Positions 46,521 through 55,196 of a stretch of 64,000 bases of DNA are shown here, piece by piece. The DNA is taken from assembly GCF_001592225.1 (NCBI RefSeq), contig NZ_BCWN01000007.1:62001-126000 (forward strand), in the 5' to 3' direction. A program made the position numbers and the translations under genes. Source of the stretch: Castellaniella caeni NBRC 101664. Lineage in GTDB: Bacteria > Pseudomonadota > Gammaproteobacteria > Burkholderiales > Burkholderiaceae_B. Within the stretch, counting starts at the first letter, position 1. Each line of letters opens with the position of its first letter. The notes beneath the pieces were generated by a model. The model was given only the letters and a program-made list of their open reading frames with translations. It searched no databases and was not told the DNA's origin.

Positions 46521-46558
46521 AGGGGAATCAATCGATTAGGTGACTGGTTCCCCTTTTT
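46521..46558 (+). terminator. Terminator after the tRNA
   Basis: AGGGGAA (46521-46527) pairs with TTCCCCT (46548-46554), followed by TTTTTATTTT. It ends the tRNA transcript. Confidence 0.85.
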
Positions 46559-46581
46559 ATTTTCCGTTGCGTCGTCAACTG

Positions 46582-46836
46582 TCAACGAAGTGTCAACGGA
46601 TTTTGGGCGAGTCCTGTTGTAGTGCGCCCAATACTTCGGAACAGGTCGCCCCATTGTTTGGAATGGTAAATTGCCTCCGTTACCGCAGCGTAGCCAAACG
46701 ACAGAACCGCAACTATGGGCAAGACGATAATCCCCAGCCCGAACAGGATGACCCCCAAGTCGCCTTCCGCCAGGAAGTCGATCATCCCTTCCCTGTCTAC
46801 CTCGGTGGCTTTCCACACGCGCTGCAAGATAGTCAT
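46582..46836 (-). CDS. Small single-pass membrane protein, unknown
   Basis: An 84-residue protein that I do not recognise. It has an acidic N-terminus (WKATEVDREGMIDFLAEG), one strong helix (LGVILFGLGIIVLPIVAVLSFGY) and a polar, basic end. ATG 46836 has GGGGAG directly upstream, which favours real translation. It is surrounded by degenerate sequence between the tRNA and a VapC remnant, so it may be part of a decayed mobile region. Confidence 0.55.
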   Translation of the reverse strand: MTILQRVWKATEVDREGMIDFLAEGDLGVILFGLGIIVLPIVAVLSFGYAAVTEAIYHSKQWGDLFRSIGRTTTGLAQNPLTLR

Positions 46837-46873
46837 GGTCTCCCCTTCTCTCACCCTACTTCGCGCTCGGTAG

Positions 46874-46984
46874 ATAGGATCGGACGCCGACGATCACGGC
46901 GTCGAGACCGTGGTCACACGCAACGTGGCCGATTTCAAGCCGACGGGAGTGGCCATCGCCAACCCGTGGGGGCCGTCGCCATGA
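46874..46984 (+). pseudogene. Remnant of a VapC/FitB-like PIN-domain toxin (C-terminal fragment)
   Basis: Only the last ~35 codons remain, after an in-frame TAG at 46871. They read DDHGVETVVTRNVADFKPTG, then a closing NPWGPSP. The HG-x-x-x-VTRNVxDFxxTGV-x-x-x-NPW pattern is the C-terminus of VapC-type PIN ribonucleases, with the last metal-site Asp in VADF. The N-terminal catalytic part and any antitoxin are missing. No start codon or upstream toxin frame is visible, so it is a decay product. The rest of 46837-47053 shows no gene. Confidence 0.7.
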
Positions 46985-47053
46985 CTTCCCGCAGGTTCAA
47001 GATTGCCCGGAAGGCGGTACGCCAGCGGTATGAGGTTTCATACGCCCAAAGCG

Positions 47054-47449
47054 TCAAGCGGACGCATTCAGATACAGCCAACGCCCGTCTACTCGCACAA
47101 ATTGGCTGATTTCGTGCAAGCGTGTGGCACGCCCCTGAACACGCACGCGGGCAACGAATTCAACCATGGCATGATCCGCATCTGTCTGGCTATAACGACG
47201 TACATTCAGCCCCAGCCAGCGCGTGCCGGGTTCATTGGGTTCCAGCGTATCCGGGCGTGTATCCGGGTGCCAGGTTTGCAACACATAGTCGAGCTCATCC
47301 AGCACATAGGCGCTATAGCGCGAGCGCATCAATGTCTGCGCATCGGGCGCCTGCAGATGCAAAACACCGTGATGCCAGCGTCCACAGCACGCGGCATACG
47401 CAGCGGGCAAACCGCAGGGACAGGGAATGATGGCGGGGACGCGTTTCAT
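47054..47449 (-). CDS. YchJ-family SEC-C metal-binding protein
   Basis: A 131-residue soluble protein. The N-terminal SEC-C-like zinc motif is CPCGLPAAYAACCGRWH. The body has LMRSRYSAYVLDELDYVLQTWHP and FVARVRVQGRATRLHEISQFVRVDGRWLYL (shown as FVARVRVQG and LHEISQFVRVDGRWLYL), standard for UPF0225/YchJ. The role is uncertain. It lies downstream of ppiC on the same strand, 65 bp away. Confidence 0.9.
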   Translation of the reverse strand: MKRVPAIIPCPCGLPAAYAACCGRWHHGVLHLQAPDAQTLMRSRYSAYVLDELDYVLQTWHPDTRPDTLEPNEPGTRWLGLNVRRYSQTDADHAMVEFVARVRVQGRATRLHEISQFVRVDGRWLYLNASA

Positions 47450-47514
47450 GTCGGGGTAGGCTGGGGAATCCTGACTTCCCCGAGTTTACCAAGCACCCGA
47501 CAAGGACAAGCGCG

Positions 47515-48237
47515 CTATTGCACCAGCGGATTGCTGACGGCACCCAGATCGGCCCCCTCGATCTTGGCGCGCCCCGCCAGCACACGCACATACTGCTCAA
47601 GCGCGCGCTGCTCGGACGCGTTGCGCAAATCCTGGGCCACGCGCTCGGCCACGGCGTCAAAGGGCGGCAGTTCGCCGGGGATGCGTCGATCGACGGCCAC
47701 GATGTGAAAGCCATGGCGGCTGCTGATGAGCTCGGGCAGCACGCCCAGATCGGTGCCGCCGAACACCTGGCTGGCAAACTCGGGCATGCAGTCGTCCTTT
47801 CGCAGCAGACCCAGTGTGCCGCCCTGGGCACCCGAGGGGCAGTTCGAGCGCTCGCGCGCCCGGGTGGCAAAAAGCGCTGGTTGACTATAGAGTTCGGCAA
47901 GCAGCTGCTCGGCCAGGTCACGGATGGCACCCACGGGCACCCCAGGCGTGACCTGCAGCAAGATGTGGCGCGCCTCGACCTGATCGCCGTGGCGATAGCG
48001 CCCAGGACGGGCGATGTAATAGCGGCGGCATTCTTCCGGCCTGGGGACGGGCACCTTCACCTGCCGGCGCAACAGCGCCTCGATGGCATCCGACACCAGC
48101 GTGTTGTCCTCGCCATCCGCCGCCGACAGCAGTTTTTCTTGCAGCGCTTGCTGACGCAGCAGTTCGTGGATCGCCGCCAGCGTCGGATCGGGCCAGACGC
48201 TGGTATCGACGGCAACGCCGTTGACGCAGACAGTCAT
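47515..48237 (-). CDS. PpiC-type peptidyl-prolyl isomerase (NifM-like), nar-associated
   Basis: A 240-residue protein with a helical N-terminal part (LAAIHELLRQQALQEKLL) and a parvulin domain (VEARHILLQVTPGVPVGAI, CPSGAQGGTLGLLRKDDCMPEF and GFHIVAVDRRIPGE). It has no signal peptide, so it should be cytoplasmic and NifM-like. The gene follows narI by 76 bp in the narGHJI direction. Such a fifth gene in Burkholderiales nar operons is thought to assist reductase maturation; this is inference. ATG 48237 has GGAGAA upstream. Confidence 0.87.
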   Translation of the reverse strand: MTVCVNGVAVDTSVWPDPTLAAIHELLRQQALQEKLLSAADGEDNTLVSDAIEALLRRQVKVPVPRPEECRRYYIARPGRYRHGDQVEARHILLQVTPGVPVGAIRDLAEQLLAELYSQPALFATRARERSNCPSGAQGGTLGLLRKDDCMPEFASQVFGGTDLGVLPELISSRHGFHIVAVDRRIPGELPPFDAVAERVAQDLRNASEQRALEQYVRVLAGRAKIEGADLGAVSNPLVQ

Positions 48238-48313
48238 GATGGAATTCTCCAAAGTAGCGTGAAACAGGCCGACCGCCACGCATGAGGCTCAGCAGCCTGG
48301 CCCTGGATGATGG

Positions 48314-49018
48314 TCAGTGCTGCAGCCGCTTGCGCGTGCGCACCAGCTGATAGGGCCGCGCCAGATAGGCAAGGCTGCCCACGCCGCTCCAGACGTGCAC
48401 CATGCGCGTAAAGGGCGACACCAGGAAAATCGTGAACCCCAGCAAAATGTGTACCTGGTACACCCAGGGAGTGCCCTGCAGCAGGGCGGCAACGTTGCCC
48501 TGAAAATACACGATCCCCTGCACATAGGCGCACAGGCGCTCGAACATGGCGCCATCCAGATGCTGCGCCGAGAGCGGCACGGTGGCCAGGCCCAGCAGCA
48601 GTTGCAACAGCAGCATCAGCACGATGGTGATATCCCAGCCGCGGCTGTTGCGCCGCACGCGCGCGTCGCCCAGGCGGCGCATGATCAGCAGCACGATGCC
48701 AACCAGGGCCAAGGCACCCGCAAGCCCGCCTACCACCATGGCCAGCCACTGGTGCTGCGCCGGGCTGAGCAGCCAGTCGATGGCCCAGCCGGGGGTAAGG
48801 AAACCGGCGAAATGCCCCAGTACGACGGTCAGGATGCCGACGTGAAACAGGTTCGAGCCCCAGCGCAGCGTGCCCGTGCGCAAAGTCTGCGAGGAATCGC
48901 TTTTCCACGAGTAAGGTTCGCGGTCATAGCGCACCAGGCTGCCCAGTAGCAGCACGGCCAGACAGATATAGGGATAGATCGCGAACAGCAGGAAGTTCAG
49001 GGTATCTGGCAGTCTCAT
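48314..49018 (-). CDS. narI: Respiratory nitrate reductase, gamma subunit
   Basis: A 234-residue five-helix membrane cytochrome b that takes electrons from quinol for NarGH. The start LNFLLFAIYPYICLAVLLLG is typical. GSNLFHVGILTVVLGHFAG carries the heme histidines of the second helix. YQVHILLGFTIFLVSPFTRMVHVWS carries those of the fifth. It starts immediately after the narJ stop (TGAATG). It ends the core operon; ppiC follows. Confidence 0.96.
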   Translation of the reverse strand: MRLPDTLNFLLFAIYPYICLAVLLLGSLVRYDREPYSWKSDSSQTLRTGTLRWGSNLFHVGILTVVLGHFAGFLTPGWAIDWLLSPAQHQWLAMVVGGLAGALALVGIVLLIMRRLGDARVRRNSRGWDITIVLMLLLQLLLGLATVPLSAQHLDGAMFERLCAYVQGIVYFQGNVAALLQGTPWVYQVHILLGFTIFLVSPFTRMVHVWSGVGSLAYLARPYQLVRTRKRLQH

Positions 49019-49648
49019 TCAAGCGTCTCCTGAAGCAATGACTTCATGCGAATTTTCAAAGGCCGGACGCTCTTCCCACTCGCGGTCGATGTCTTCGCGC
49101 GGCACGACCGTGGGGCCGTCCTCGAACGGCGCCTGCCCCGCCAACTGCAGCAGCGCGGCAATGATCGCGGCATAGGCGCTTTGCCGATGCCGCAGCGCGG
49201 CCCCCAGGCGCCGCAGCACGTGGGCGCATTCTCCCAGCAGCGCGACCGTCTCGTCGGGCTCGCTGCAACTGAGGTATTCCAGCATCAGCGGCAGGTAGTC
49301 CGGCAGCTGGTAGTCGGCCTGCGCCAGGCCGACACCCGCATAGCGCTCGCGCAACGCCAGCATGGCCTCGCCCCGCGCGCGGCTGTCGCCATAGACGTGC
49401 TCGAAGAGGTTCAAAGACGTCGAGCGGCCATGGTCGAAGAGATCGACATAGCGCATCTGGCTGTCCAGCAGCTCGTCTTGCGCCAGCGCATCGAGCAGCG
49501 GCATCAGCGCCTGGCGCTCGGCCTCGTGCAGCGCAGGGCTGGCCCGCAGTGCGGCGTCGATTTCAGGCAGTGCGGCTTGCAGGTCTGCGTCGGGATACAC
49601 CAGCAGCGCCGACAGGGCGCGCAAGAGCGCGGTGTGCTCAGTGAGCAT
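49019..49648 (-). CDS. narJ: Nitrate reductase assembly chaperone NarJ
   Basis: A 209-residue cytosolic chaperone that inserts the molybdenum cofactor into NarG before membrane attachment. The TorD/NarJ fold is visible as LLRALSALLVYPDADLQAALPE, FDHGRSTSLNLFEHVYGDSRARG and ELPDYLPLMLEYLS-like LPDYLPLMLEYLS. ATG 49648 lies inside the narH 3' end (11-base overlap). The stop abuts narI. Confidence 0.95.
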   Translation of the reverse strand: MLTEHTALLRALSALLVYPDADLQAALPEIDAALRASPALHEAERQALMPLLDALAQDELLDSQMRYVDLFDHGRSTSLNLFEHVYGDSRARGEAMLALRERYAGVGLAQADYQLPDYLPLMLEYLSCSEPDETVALLGECAHVLRRLGAALRHRQSAYAAIIAALLQLAGQAPFEDGPTVVPREDIDREWEERPAFENSHEVIASGDA

Positions 49649-51245
49649 GATGTTTCTCCTGTTCGGCCTGCAGTGATTCCAGCCGCGGCAGCACCCTGGG
49701 GCGCACGCCGGGTTTGGCCCCCGCCGCGCCGGGCGGCTGCATCGCGCGCCGCCCCATCTTCCCACCGAACAGCCCTTCTTTGGCATCGATGCCGTCGCAG
49801 CCATTGCCAAAGGTAAAGCCGCAGCCACCGCGCAGCTGATAGGCCTTCTCGGCCTCTTCGCGGTGGGCAGTGGGGATGACGAAACGGTCTTCGTAGTTGG
49901 CGATCGCCAGGTAGCGGTGCATGTCCGCCGCCATGGTCGGCGTCATGCCTTCACGCTGCAGCAGTTCGGCATCCTGGGGTTCGCCCAGCTTGGCCGCACG
50001 GAACCAGGCGCGCATGGCCAGCATGCGCCGCAAGGCCGCCACGACGGGGGTCTCGTTGCCGCCCGCCAGCAGATTGGCCAGGTAGCGCACGGGAATGCGC
50101 AGCGATTCGACGTCGGGCAGCCCGTCGCGCGCCTGGACGTTGCCCGAATTGGCGTGCGACTGGATGGGCGACAGGGGTGGCACGTACCACACCATGGGCA
50201 GGGTGCGGTATTCCGGGTGCAGGGGGAAGGCGATTTTCCATTCCACCGCCATCTTGTACGCGGGCGAGTTTTGCGCGGCATCCAGCCAGTTTTCGGCAAT
50301 GCCATCGGCGCGCGCCTGCGCGCGCACCTGCTCGTCGTAAGGGTCGAGGAAAATGTCCAGCTGCGCCTGATAGAGGTCTTGGGGGTTTTCGGTGGCGGCG
50401 GCCTCTTGGATGCGGTCGGCGTCGTACAGCAGCACCCCCAGGTAGCGGATGCGGCCCACGCAGGTCTCGGAACAGACCGTGGGCATGCCCGCCTCGATGC
50501 GCGGGTAGCAGAAGGTGCACTTCTCGGCCTTGCCGCTGGCCCAGTTGTAGTAGATTTTCTTGTAGGGGCAGCCGCTGATGCACATGCGCCAGCCGCGGCA
50601 TTTGTCCTGGTCGATCAGCACGATGCCGTCTTCTTCGCGCTTGTAGATCGAGCCGGACGGACAGGACGCGACGCAGGTGGGGTTGAGGCAGTGCTCGCAC
50701 AGGCGCGGCAGATACATCATGAAGGTGTTTTCAAACTGACCGTAGATGTCTTTCTGGACAGCTTCAAAGTTGTAGTCCGCCTTGCGCTTTTCAAATTCGC
50801 CCCCCAGGATTTCCTCCCAGTTGGGACCCCATTTGATCTTTTGCATCGGCTTGCCGGAAATCAGCGACAGGGGCCGCGCCACGGGCGCCGCCGGGCCTTC
50901 GGGCGCAGTCTGCAGGTTTTCGTAGTCGAAGGTGAACGGCTCGTAGTAGTCGTCGATCTCGGGCAAGACCGGGTTGGCAAAGATTTTGGCCAGCAGGCGA
51001 AAGCGTCCGCCCTGTTTGGGCACCAGCTTGCCGTTGGGGCGGCGTTCCCAGCCGCCTTGCCAGCGGTTCTGGTTTTCCCAGTCTTTGGGATAGCCGATGC
51101 CAGGCTTGGTTTCGACGTTGTTGAACCAGGCGTATTCCATGCCCTTGCGCGACGTCCAGACGTTTTTGCAGGTGACCGAGCACGTATGGCATCCGATGCA
51201 CTTGTCCAGATTGAGCACCATTGCGACTTGTGCGCGTATTTTCAT
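49638..51245 (-). CDS. narH: Respiratory nitrate reductase, beta subunit
   Basis: A 535-residue iron-sulphur subunit with three [4Fe-4S] and one [3Fe-4S] cluster. Groups are CIGCHTCSVTCKN near residue 16, CEHCLNPTCVASCPSG and CRGWRMCISGCPYKK (the Trp in place of Cys gives the [3Fe-4S], as in E. coli NarH), then CTFCYPRIEAGMPTVCSETC. It links NarI heme to NarG. It overlaps narG's stop as ATGA and narJ's start. Confidence 0.98.
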   Translation of the reverse strand: MKIRAQVAMVLNLDKCIGCHTCSVTCKNVWTSRKGMEYAWFNNVETKPGIGYPKDWENQNRWQGGWERRPNGKLVPKQGGRFRLLAKIFANPVLPEIDDYYEPFTFDYENLQTAPEGPAAPVARPLSLISGKPMQKIKWGPNWEEILGGEFEKRKADYNFEAVQKDIYGQFENTFMMYLPRLCEHCLNPTCVASCPSGSIYKREEDGIVLIDQDKCRGWRMCISGCPYKKIYYNWASGKAEKCTFCYPRIEAGMPTVCSETCVGRIRYLGVLLYDADRIQEAAATENPQDLYQAQLDIFLDPYDEQVRAQARADGIAENWLDAAQNSPAYKMAVEWKIAFPLHPEYRTLPMVWYVPPLSPIQSHANSGNVQARDGLPDVESLRIPVRYLANLLAGGNETPVVAALRRMLAMRAWFRAAKLGEPQDAELLQREGMTPTMAADMHRYLAIANYEDRFVIPTAHREEAEKAYQLRGGCGFTFGNGCDGIDAKEGLFGGKMGRRAMQPPGAAGAKPGVRPRVLPRLESLQAEQEKHHAH

Positions 51246-54200
51246 GACGATTCTCCTACCACAGCCGACTTGTCTTGCGCATCATGGGTCGCAGGCTCGG
51301 CCGGGGTTCCATCGAGCCAGTCGATTTTCTTCATTTTGCGAATGATCACGAACTCATCGCGGTTGGAACCAACCGTGCCGTAATAGTTGAACCCCCAGGA
51401 CAGCTGCGCATAGCCACCCACCATGTGCGTGGGCTTGAGCACGATGCGCGTGACCGAATTGTGGATGCCGCCGCGTAGCTGGGTGATTTCCGAACCCGGC
51501 ACGTTGACGATTTTTTCCTGGGCGTGATACATCAGGCACATGCCTTCTTTCACCCGCTGGCTGACCACGGCTCGTGCGGTCAGGGCGCCGTTGGCGTTGT
51601 AGGCCTCGATCCAGTCGTTGTCGGCAATGCCCGCCTTGCGCGCATCGGCCTCGGAAATCCAGACGATGGGCCCGCCGCGCGACAAGGTGAGCATCAGCAG
51701 ATTATCGGAATACGTGCTGTGGATGCCCCATTTCTGGTGCGGCGTGATGAAGTTGAGCACGATCTCGGGCTGGTCGTTACGCAGGTGTTTTTGCACCGGC
51801 GCAATCGTGCGGGTATCAATGGGGGGACGGTAGAGCGCGAACCCCTCGCCGAAATCACGCAACCAGGCGTGATCCTGATAGAACTGCTGGCGCCCGGAGA
51901 GCGTACGCCAGGGGATGAGTTCGTTGACGTTGGTCCACCCGGCGCTGTAGCTGACGTGCTCGCTTTCGATGCCCGACCAGGTGGGCGAAGAGATGATCTT
52001 GCGCGGCTGCGCCTGAATGTCGCGGAAGCGGATTTTCTCTTCGGCACGCGGCGCCGCCAGGTGCGTGTGATCCCGCCCGGTGACGTCCGACAGGGCCTGC
52101 CAGGCTTTGACGGCGACCTCGCCGTTGGTCTCGGGCGCAAGGTAAAGCACCGTTTCGGCGGCGTCGATGTCGCTGTTGATGCGCGGTCGGCCATCGGCCG
52201 GGCCGCCCTGCACGCGGCGATTGAGCGCCCCCAGGCCCTCGACCTCGTGCTGGGTGTTCCACTGGATGCCCTTGCCACCGTTGCCCAATGTATCCATCAG
52301 CGGCCCCAGCGCGGTGTAGCGCGCCAAGGTGGCTGGATAGTCGCGCTCGACCAGCGTGATGTTGGGCGCGGTCACCCCGGGGACAAGTTCGCATTCACCC
52401 TTTTTCCAGTCGGCCACCTGCTTGGGCTGGGCCAGCTCACCGGCGGTATCGTGCAGGATGGGGCTGAGCACGACGTCTTGTTCGACCCCCAGCTTGCCGG
52501 GACACTGGCGGGAGAATTCAGCGGCCAGTGCCTTGAAGATTTCCCAGTCGCTGCGCGACTCGTACACCGGATCGACCGCCGCCGACAGCGGGTGGATGAA
52601 GGGATGCATGTCGGAGGTGTTGAGGTCGTTTTTCTCGTACCAGGAAGCCGTGGGCAGCACGACGTCGGAATACAGGCACGAGGTGGACATGCGAAAGTCG
52701 AGCGTCACCACCAGATCGAGTTTGCCCTCGGGGGCCTGCTCGTGCCAGACGACCTCTTCGGGGCGCGCGTCGGCCTGGCTCTCGGAGATTTCTTCGCCTT
52801 GCACACCATGAGCCGTGCCCAGGAAGTGACGCAAGAAGTATTCGTGCCCCTTGCCCGAAGAACCGAACAGATTGGAGCGCCAGATGAACAGGCAACGCGG
52901 AAAGTTGACCGGATTGTCCGGGTCTTCGCAGGCCATGGCCAGCTGCCCGGACTGCAACGCCTGGGCGACATAATCGCGCACCGGCATGTTTCGTGCCTGG
53001 GCCTCACGCGCCACTTCAAGCGGATTGCGGTTGAGCTGCGGCGCCGACGGCGTCCAGCCCATGCGTTCGGCGCGCACATTGCAATCGAGCAGCGTGCGAC
53101 CATAGCGCGCTTTGTCGGCCAGCGGCGACAACAGGTCGCCCACCCGCAACGTTTCGTAGCGCCATTGGTCGGAGTGCGCGTAGAAGAAGGACGTGCCCGC
53201 CATCTGGCGCGGCGGGCGCACCCAGTCGAGCGCGAAGGCCAACGCCGTCCAACCCGTTTGCGGGCGCAGCTTTTCCTGCCCCACGTAATGTGCCCAGCCG
53301 CCGCCCGAGACGCCGACCGTGCCGCACAGCATCAGGAAATTGATGATGCTGCGGTAGTTCATGTCCTGGTGATACCAGTGATTCATGCCGGCGCCGATGA
53401 TCACCATGGAACGACCCCGGGTTTTTTCAGCATTGTCGGCAAAGCCGCGCGCCACGGCGATGACTTCGGCGGCAGGCACCCCCGTGATCTGTTCTTGCCA
53501 GGCGGGCGTATAGGCGATGTCGTCTTCGTAGCTGGCGGCACAGGTGCCGCCCAACCCTCGATCCAGCCCATAATGCGCACACAGCAGGTCGAAGGCCGTG
53601 GCCACCCGGACTTCGCCGTCAACCGTGCTCACCCGGCGGGTAGGCACATGACGCAACAGCACATCGCCCTGCTGCGCGTTCGCGGTGAAATTGGGATGCG
53701 CCGTGCCGCCAAAGTAGGCAAAGGCAACCGGCGTTGAGTCGTCGCGCTGTTCGAGCTGGGTCAGTTGCAGTGACAAGTCGCTGCCATCAGCCGCCTTGGT
53801 TTCGAGGTTCCACTTGCCGTGGTCGGGGCCTTCTTTGTCGGCCCAGCGAAAGCCCATCGACCCCTGCGGCACGACGGGTTTGCCCTGTGCATCAAAGGCG
53901 ACGGTCTTCCAGTCGGCCTTTTCGGGGCTGCCCAGGCAGCCGTCGAAATCGCTGGCTCGCAGGTAGCGGTCGGCCACCCAGGCATCACCTTCCTGGCGCA
54001 AGGTAACCAACAACGGTAGATCGGTATAGCGCTTGCAGTAGTCCTGGAAATATTCGGCCTGGCGGTCGAGGAAAAATTCTTTCAGGATCACGTGCCCCAT
54101 GGCCATGGCCATGGCGGCATCCGTACCCTGCTTGGGATGCAGCCAGCGATCGGACAGCTTGGCGACCTCGGCATAATCGGGCGTGACCGCCACCACCTGC

Positions 54201-55021
54201 GTGCCGTTGTAGCGCGCCTCGACGAAAAAGTGCGCATCAGGCGTGCGCGTCTGGGGCACGTTCGAGCCCCAGGCGATCAGGTAGCCCGAGTTGTACCAGT
54301 CGGCCGATTCGGACACGTCGGTCTGTTCGCCCCAGGTCTGCGGGCTGGACGGCGGCAGGTCGCAGTACCAGTCGTAGAACGACAGCAGGGTGCCGCCGAT
54401 CAGGCTGAGATAGCGAGCCCCCGAGGCGTAGGACACCATGGACATGGCCGGGATCGGGGAAAAGCCGACCACCCGGTCGGGGCCATGGCGACGCACGGTA
54501 TCGACGTTGGCCGCGGCCACGAGCTCGAGCGCCTCTTGCCAGCTGACCCGCACGAACCCGCCGCGGCCCCGCTGGGTCTTGTAGTCTTTTTTACCCGGAT
54601 CTTTGGCCAGGGCCTCCCAGGCCTCGACGGGGCCCAGCGTCTTGCGCAGCTCGCGCCAGTGCCGGATCAGGCGCGCACGCACCATGGGGTATTTCAGGCG
54701 GTTGGCGCTGTACAGATACCACGAATACGACGCGCCCCGGGCACAGCCGCGTGGCTCGTGGTTGGGCATGTCGGGACGGGTGCGCGGATAATCGGTCTGC
54801 TGGGCTTCCCAGGTGACGATGCCCTGCTTGACGTGAATCTTCCAGCTGCAAGAGCCGGTGCAATTGACGCCGTGAGTCGAGCGTACGATTTTGTCGTGCG
54901 ACCACCGGTTGCGATAGCCGTCTTCCCACTGACGGGATTCTTGGCGGACTTCGCCCCAATCGTCTGAAAAGCCTTCGCGCGGTCGGGTGAAATAACGCAG
55001 TCGTTCGAGAAAATGGCCCAT
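51242..55021 (-). CDS. narG: Respiratory nitrate reductase, alpha subunit
   Basis: A 1259-residue molybdenum enzyme that reduces nitrate to nitrite on the cytoplasmic face. The start MGHFLERLRYFTRPRE is typical of NarG. The FS0 ligands HGVNCTGSCSW, the NHEPRGCARGASYSWYLYSANRLKYP segment (around residues 90-115) and YDWYCDLPPSSPQTWGEQTD near the molybdenum-coordinating Asp are present. GAGMNHWYHQDMNYRSIINF and NARGANDAIRR-like finger residues were not separately checked. A TTG seven codons upstream is in frame, but ATG 55021 matches the family start. It is the first gene of narGHJI-ppiC. Confidence 0.98.
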   Translation of the reverse strand: MGHFLERLRYFTRPREGFSDDWGEVRQESRQWEDGYRNRWSHDKIVRSTHGVNCTGSCSWKIHVKQGIVTWEAQQTDYPRTRPDMPNHEPRGCARGASYSWYLYSANRLKYPMVRARLIRHWRELRKTLGPVEAWEALAKDPGKKDYKTQRGRGGFVRVSWQEALELVAAANVDTVRRHGPDRVVGFSPIPAMSMVSYASGARYLSLIGGTLLSFYDWYCDLPPSSPQTWGEQTDVSESADWYNSGYLIAWGSNVPQTRTPDAHFFVEARYNGTQVVAVTPDYAEVAKLSDRWLHPKQGTDAAMAMAMGHVILKEFFLDRQAEYFQDYCKRYTDLPLLVTLRQEGDAWVADRYLRASDFDGCLGSPEKADWKTVAFDAQGKPVVPQGSMGFRWADKEGPDHGKWNLETKAADGSDLSLQLTQLEQRDDSTPVAFAYFGGTAHPNFTANAQQGDVLLRHVPTRRVSTVDGEVRVATAFDLLCAHYGLDRGLGGTCAASYEDDIAYTPAWQEQITGVPAAEVIAVARGFADNAEKTRGRSMVIIGAGMNHWYHQDMNYRSIINFLMLCGTVGVSGGGWAHYVGQEKLRPQTGWTALAFALDWVRPPRQMAGTSFFYAHSDQWRYETLRVGDLLSPLADKARYGRTLLDCNVRAERMGWTPSAPQLNRNPLEVAREAQARNMPVRDYVAQALQSGQLAMACEDPDNPVNFPRCLFIWRSNLFGSSGKGHEYFLRHFLGTAHGVQGEEISESQADARPEEVVWHEQAPEGKLDLVVTLDFRMSTSCLYSDVVLPTASWYEKNDLNTSDMHPFIHPLSAAVDPVYESRSDWEIFKALAAEFSRQCPGKLGVEQDVVLSPILHDTAGELAQPKQVADWKKGECELVPGVTAPNITLVERDYPATLARYTALGPLMDTLGNGGKGIQWNTQHEVEGLGALNRRVQGGPADGRPRINSDIDAAETVLYLAPETNGEVAVKAWQALSDVTGRDHTHLAAPRAEEKIRFRDIQAQPRKIISSPTWSGIESEHVSYSAGWTNVNELIPWRTLSGRQQFYQDHAWLRDFGEGFALYRPPIDTRTIAPVQKHLRNDQPEIVLNFITPHQKWGIHSTYSDNLLMLTLSRGGPIVWISEADARKAGIADNDWIEAYNANGALTARAVVSQRVKEGMCLMYHAQEKIVNVPGSEITQLRGGIHNSVTRIVLKPTHMVGGYAQLSWGFNYYGTVGSNRDEFVIIRKMKKIDWLDGTPAEPATHDAQDKSAVVGESS

Positions 55022-55053
55022 GGAGAATATCCAGTCATTCAATGATCTGAAAA

Positions 55054-55095
55054 ATTCTATAGAGCCGCCTTATGCATCACATTGACCTATATCAA
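55054..55095 (-). promoter_or_regulatory. FNR-dependent promoter of narGHJI
   Basis: An FNR box, TTGAC-CTAT-ATCAA (55082-55095; reverse strand TTGAT-ATAG-GTCAA), is centred about 41.5 bases from a start near 55047. That start is predicted by a -10-like TAGAAT (55059-55054). This is the class II geometry. The leader to the narG ATG would be about 26 nt. No good -35 is expected or seen. Position is inferred from motif spacing. Confidence 0.75.
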
Positions 55096-55120
55096 CCACG
55101 AGGGAATCAAGATTAACAGG

Positions 55121-55162
55121 AATGTCAGCCAGGTTTCATGAAAATGTCAGTTATGTTTCATG
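55121..55162. repeat. Two 20-bp direct repeats, 22 bp apart, in the narG upstream region
   Basis: AATGTCAGCCAGGTTTCATG (55121-55140) and AATGTCAGTTATGTTTCATG (55143-55162) match at 17 of 20 positions with starts exactly 22 bp apart, about two helical turns. The junction contains TTTCATGAAA, a palindrome. They lie between two FNR-type boxes and probably bind a regulator. They do not match the NarL heptamer convincingly. Confidence 0.7.
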
Positions 55163-55182
55163 GGCTTATCAGTAAATCCTGA

Positions 55183-55196
55183 TTGACGTGAATCAA
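55183..55196. promoter_or_regulatory. Second FNR-type box between narG and the divergent gene
   Basis: TTGAC-GTGA-ATCAA matches the FNR consensus at nine of ten positions. It lies upstream of a TATAAT (55248-55253) that could drive the divergent gene at 55351, with the box about 70 bases from the predicted start (class I spacing). It could also serve narG at a distance. Confidence 0.65.

Noticed and set aside
49638-51245. Missing cysteine in a NarH cluster motif (CRGWRMC)
   Set aside because: Trp at this place is the normal feature of NarH that gives a [3Fe-4S] cluster, so it is not a defect.
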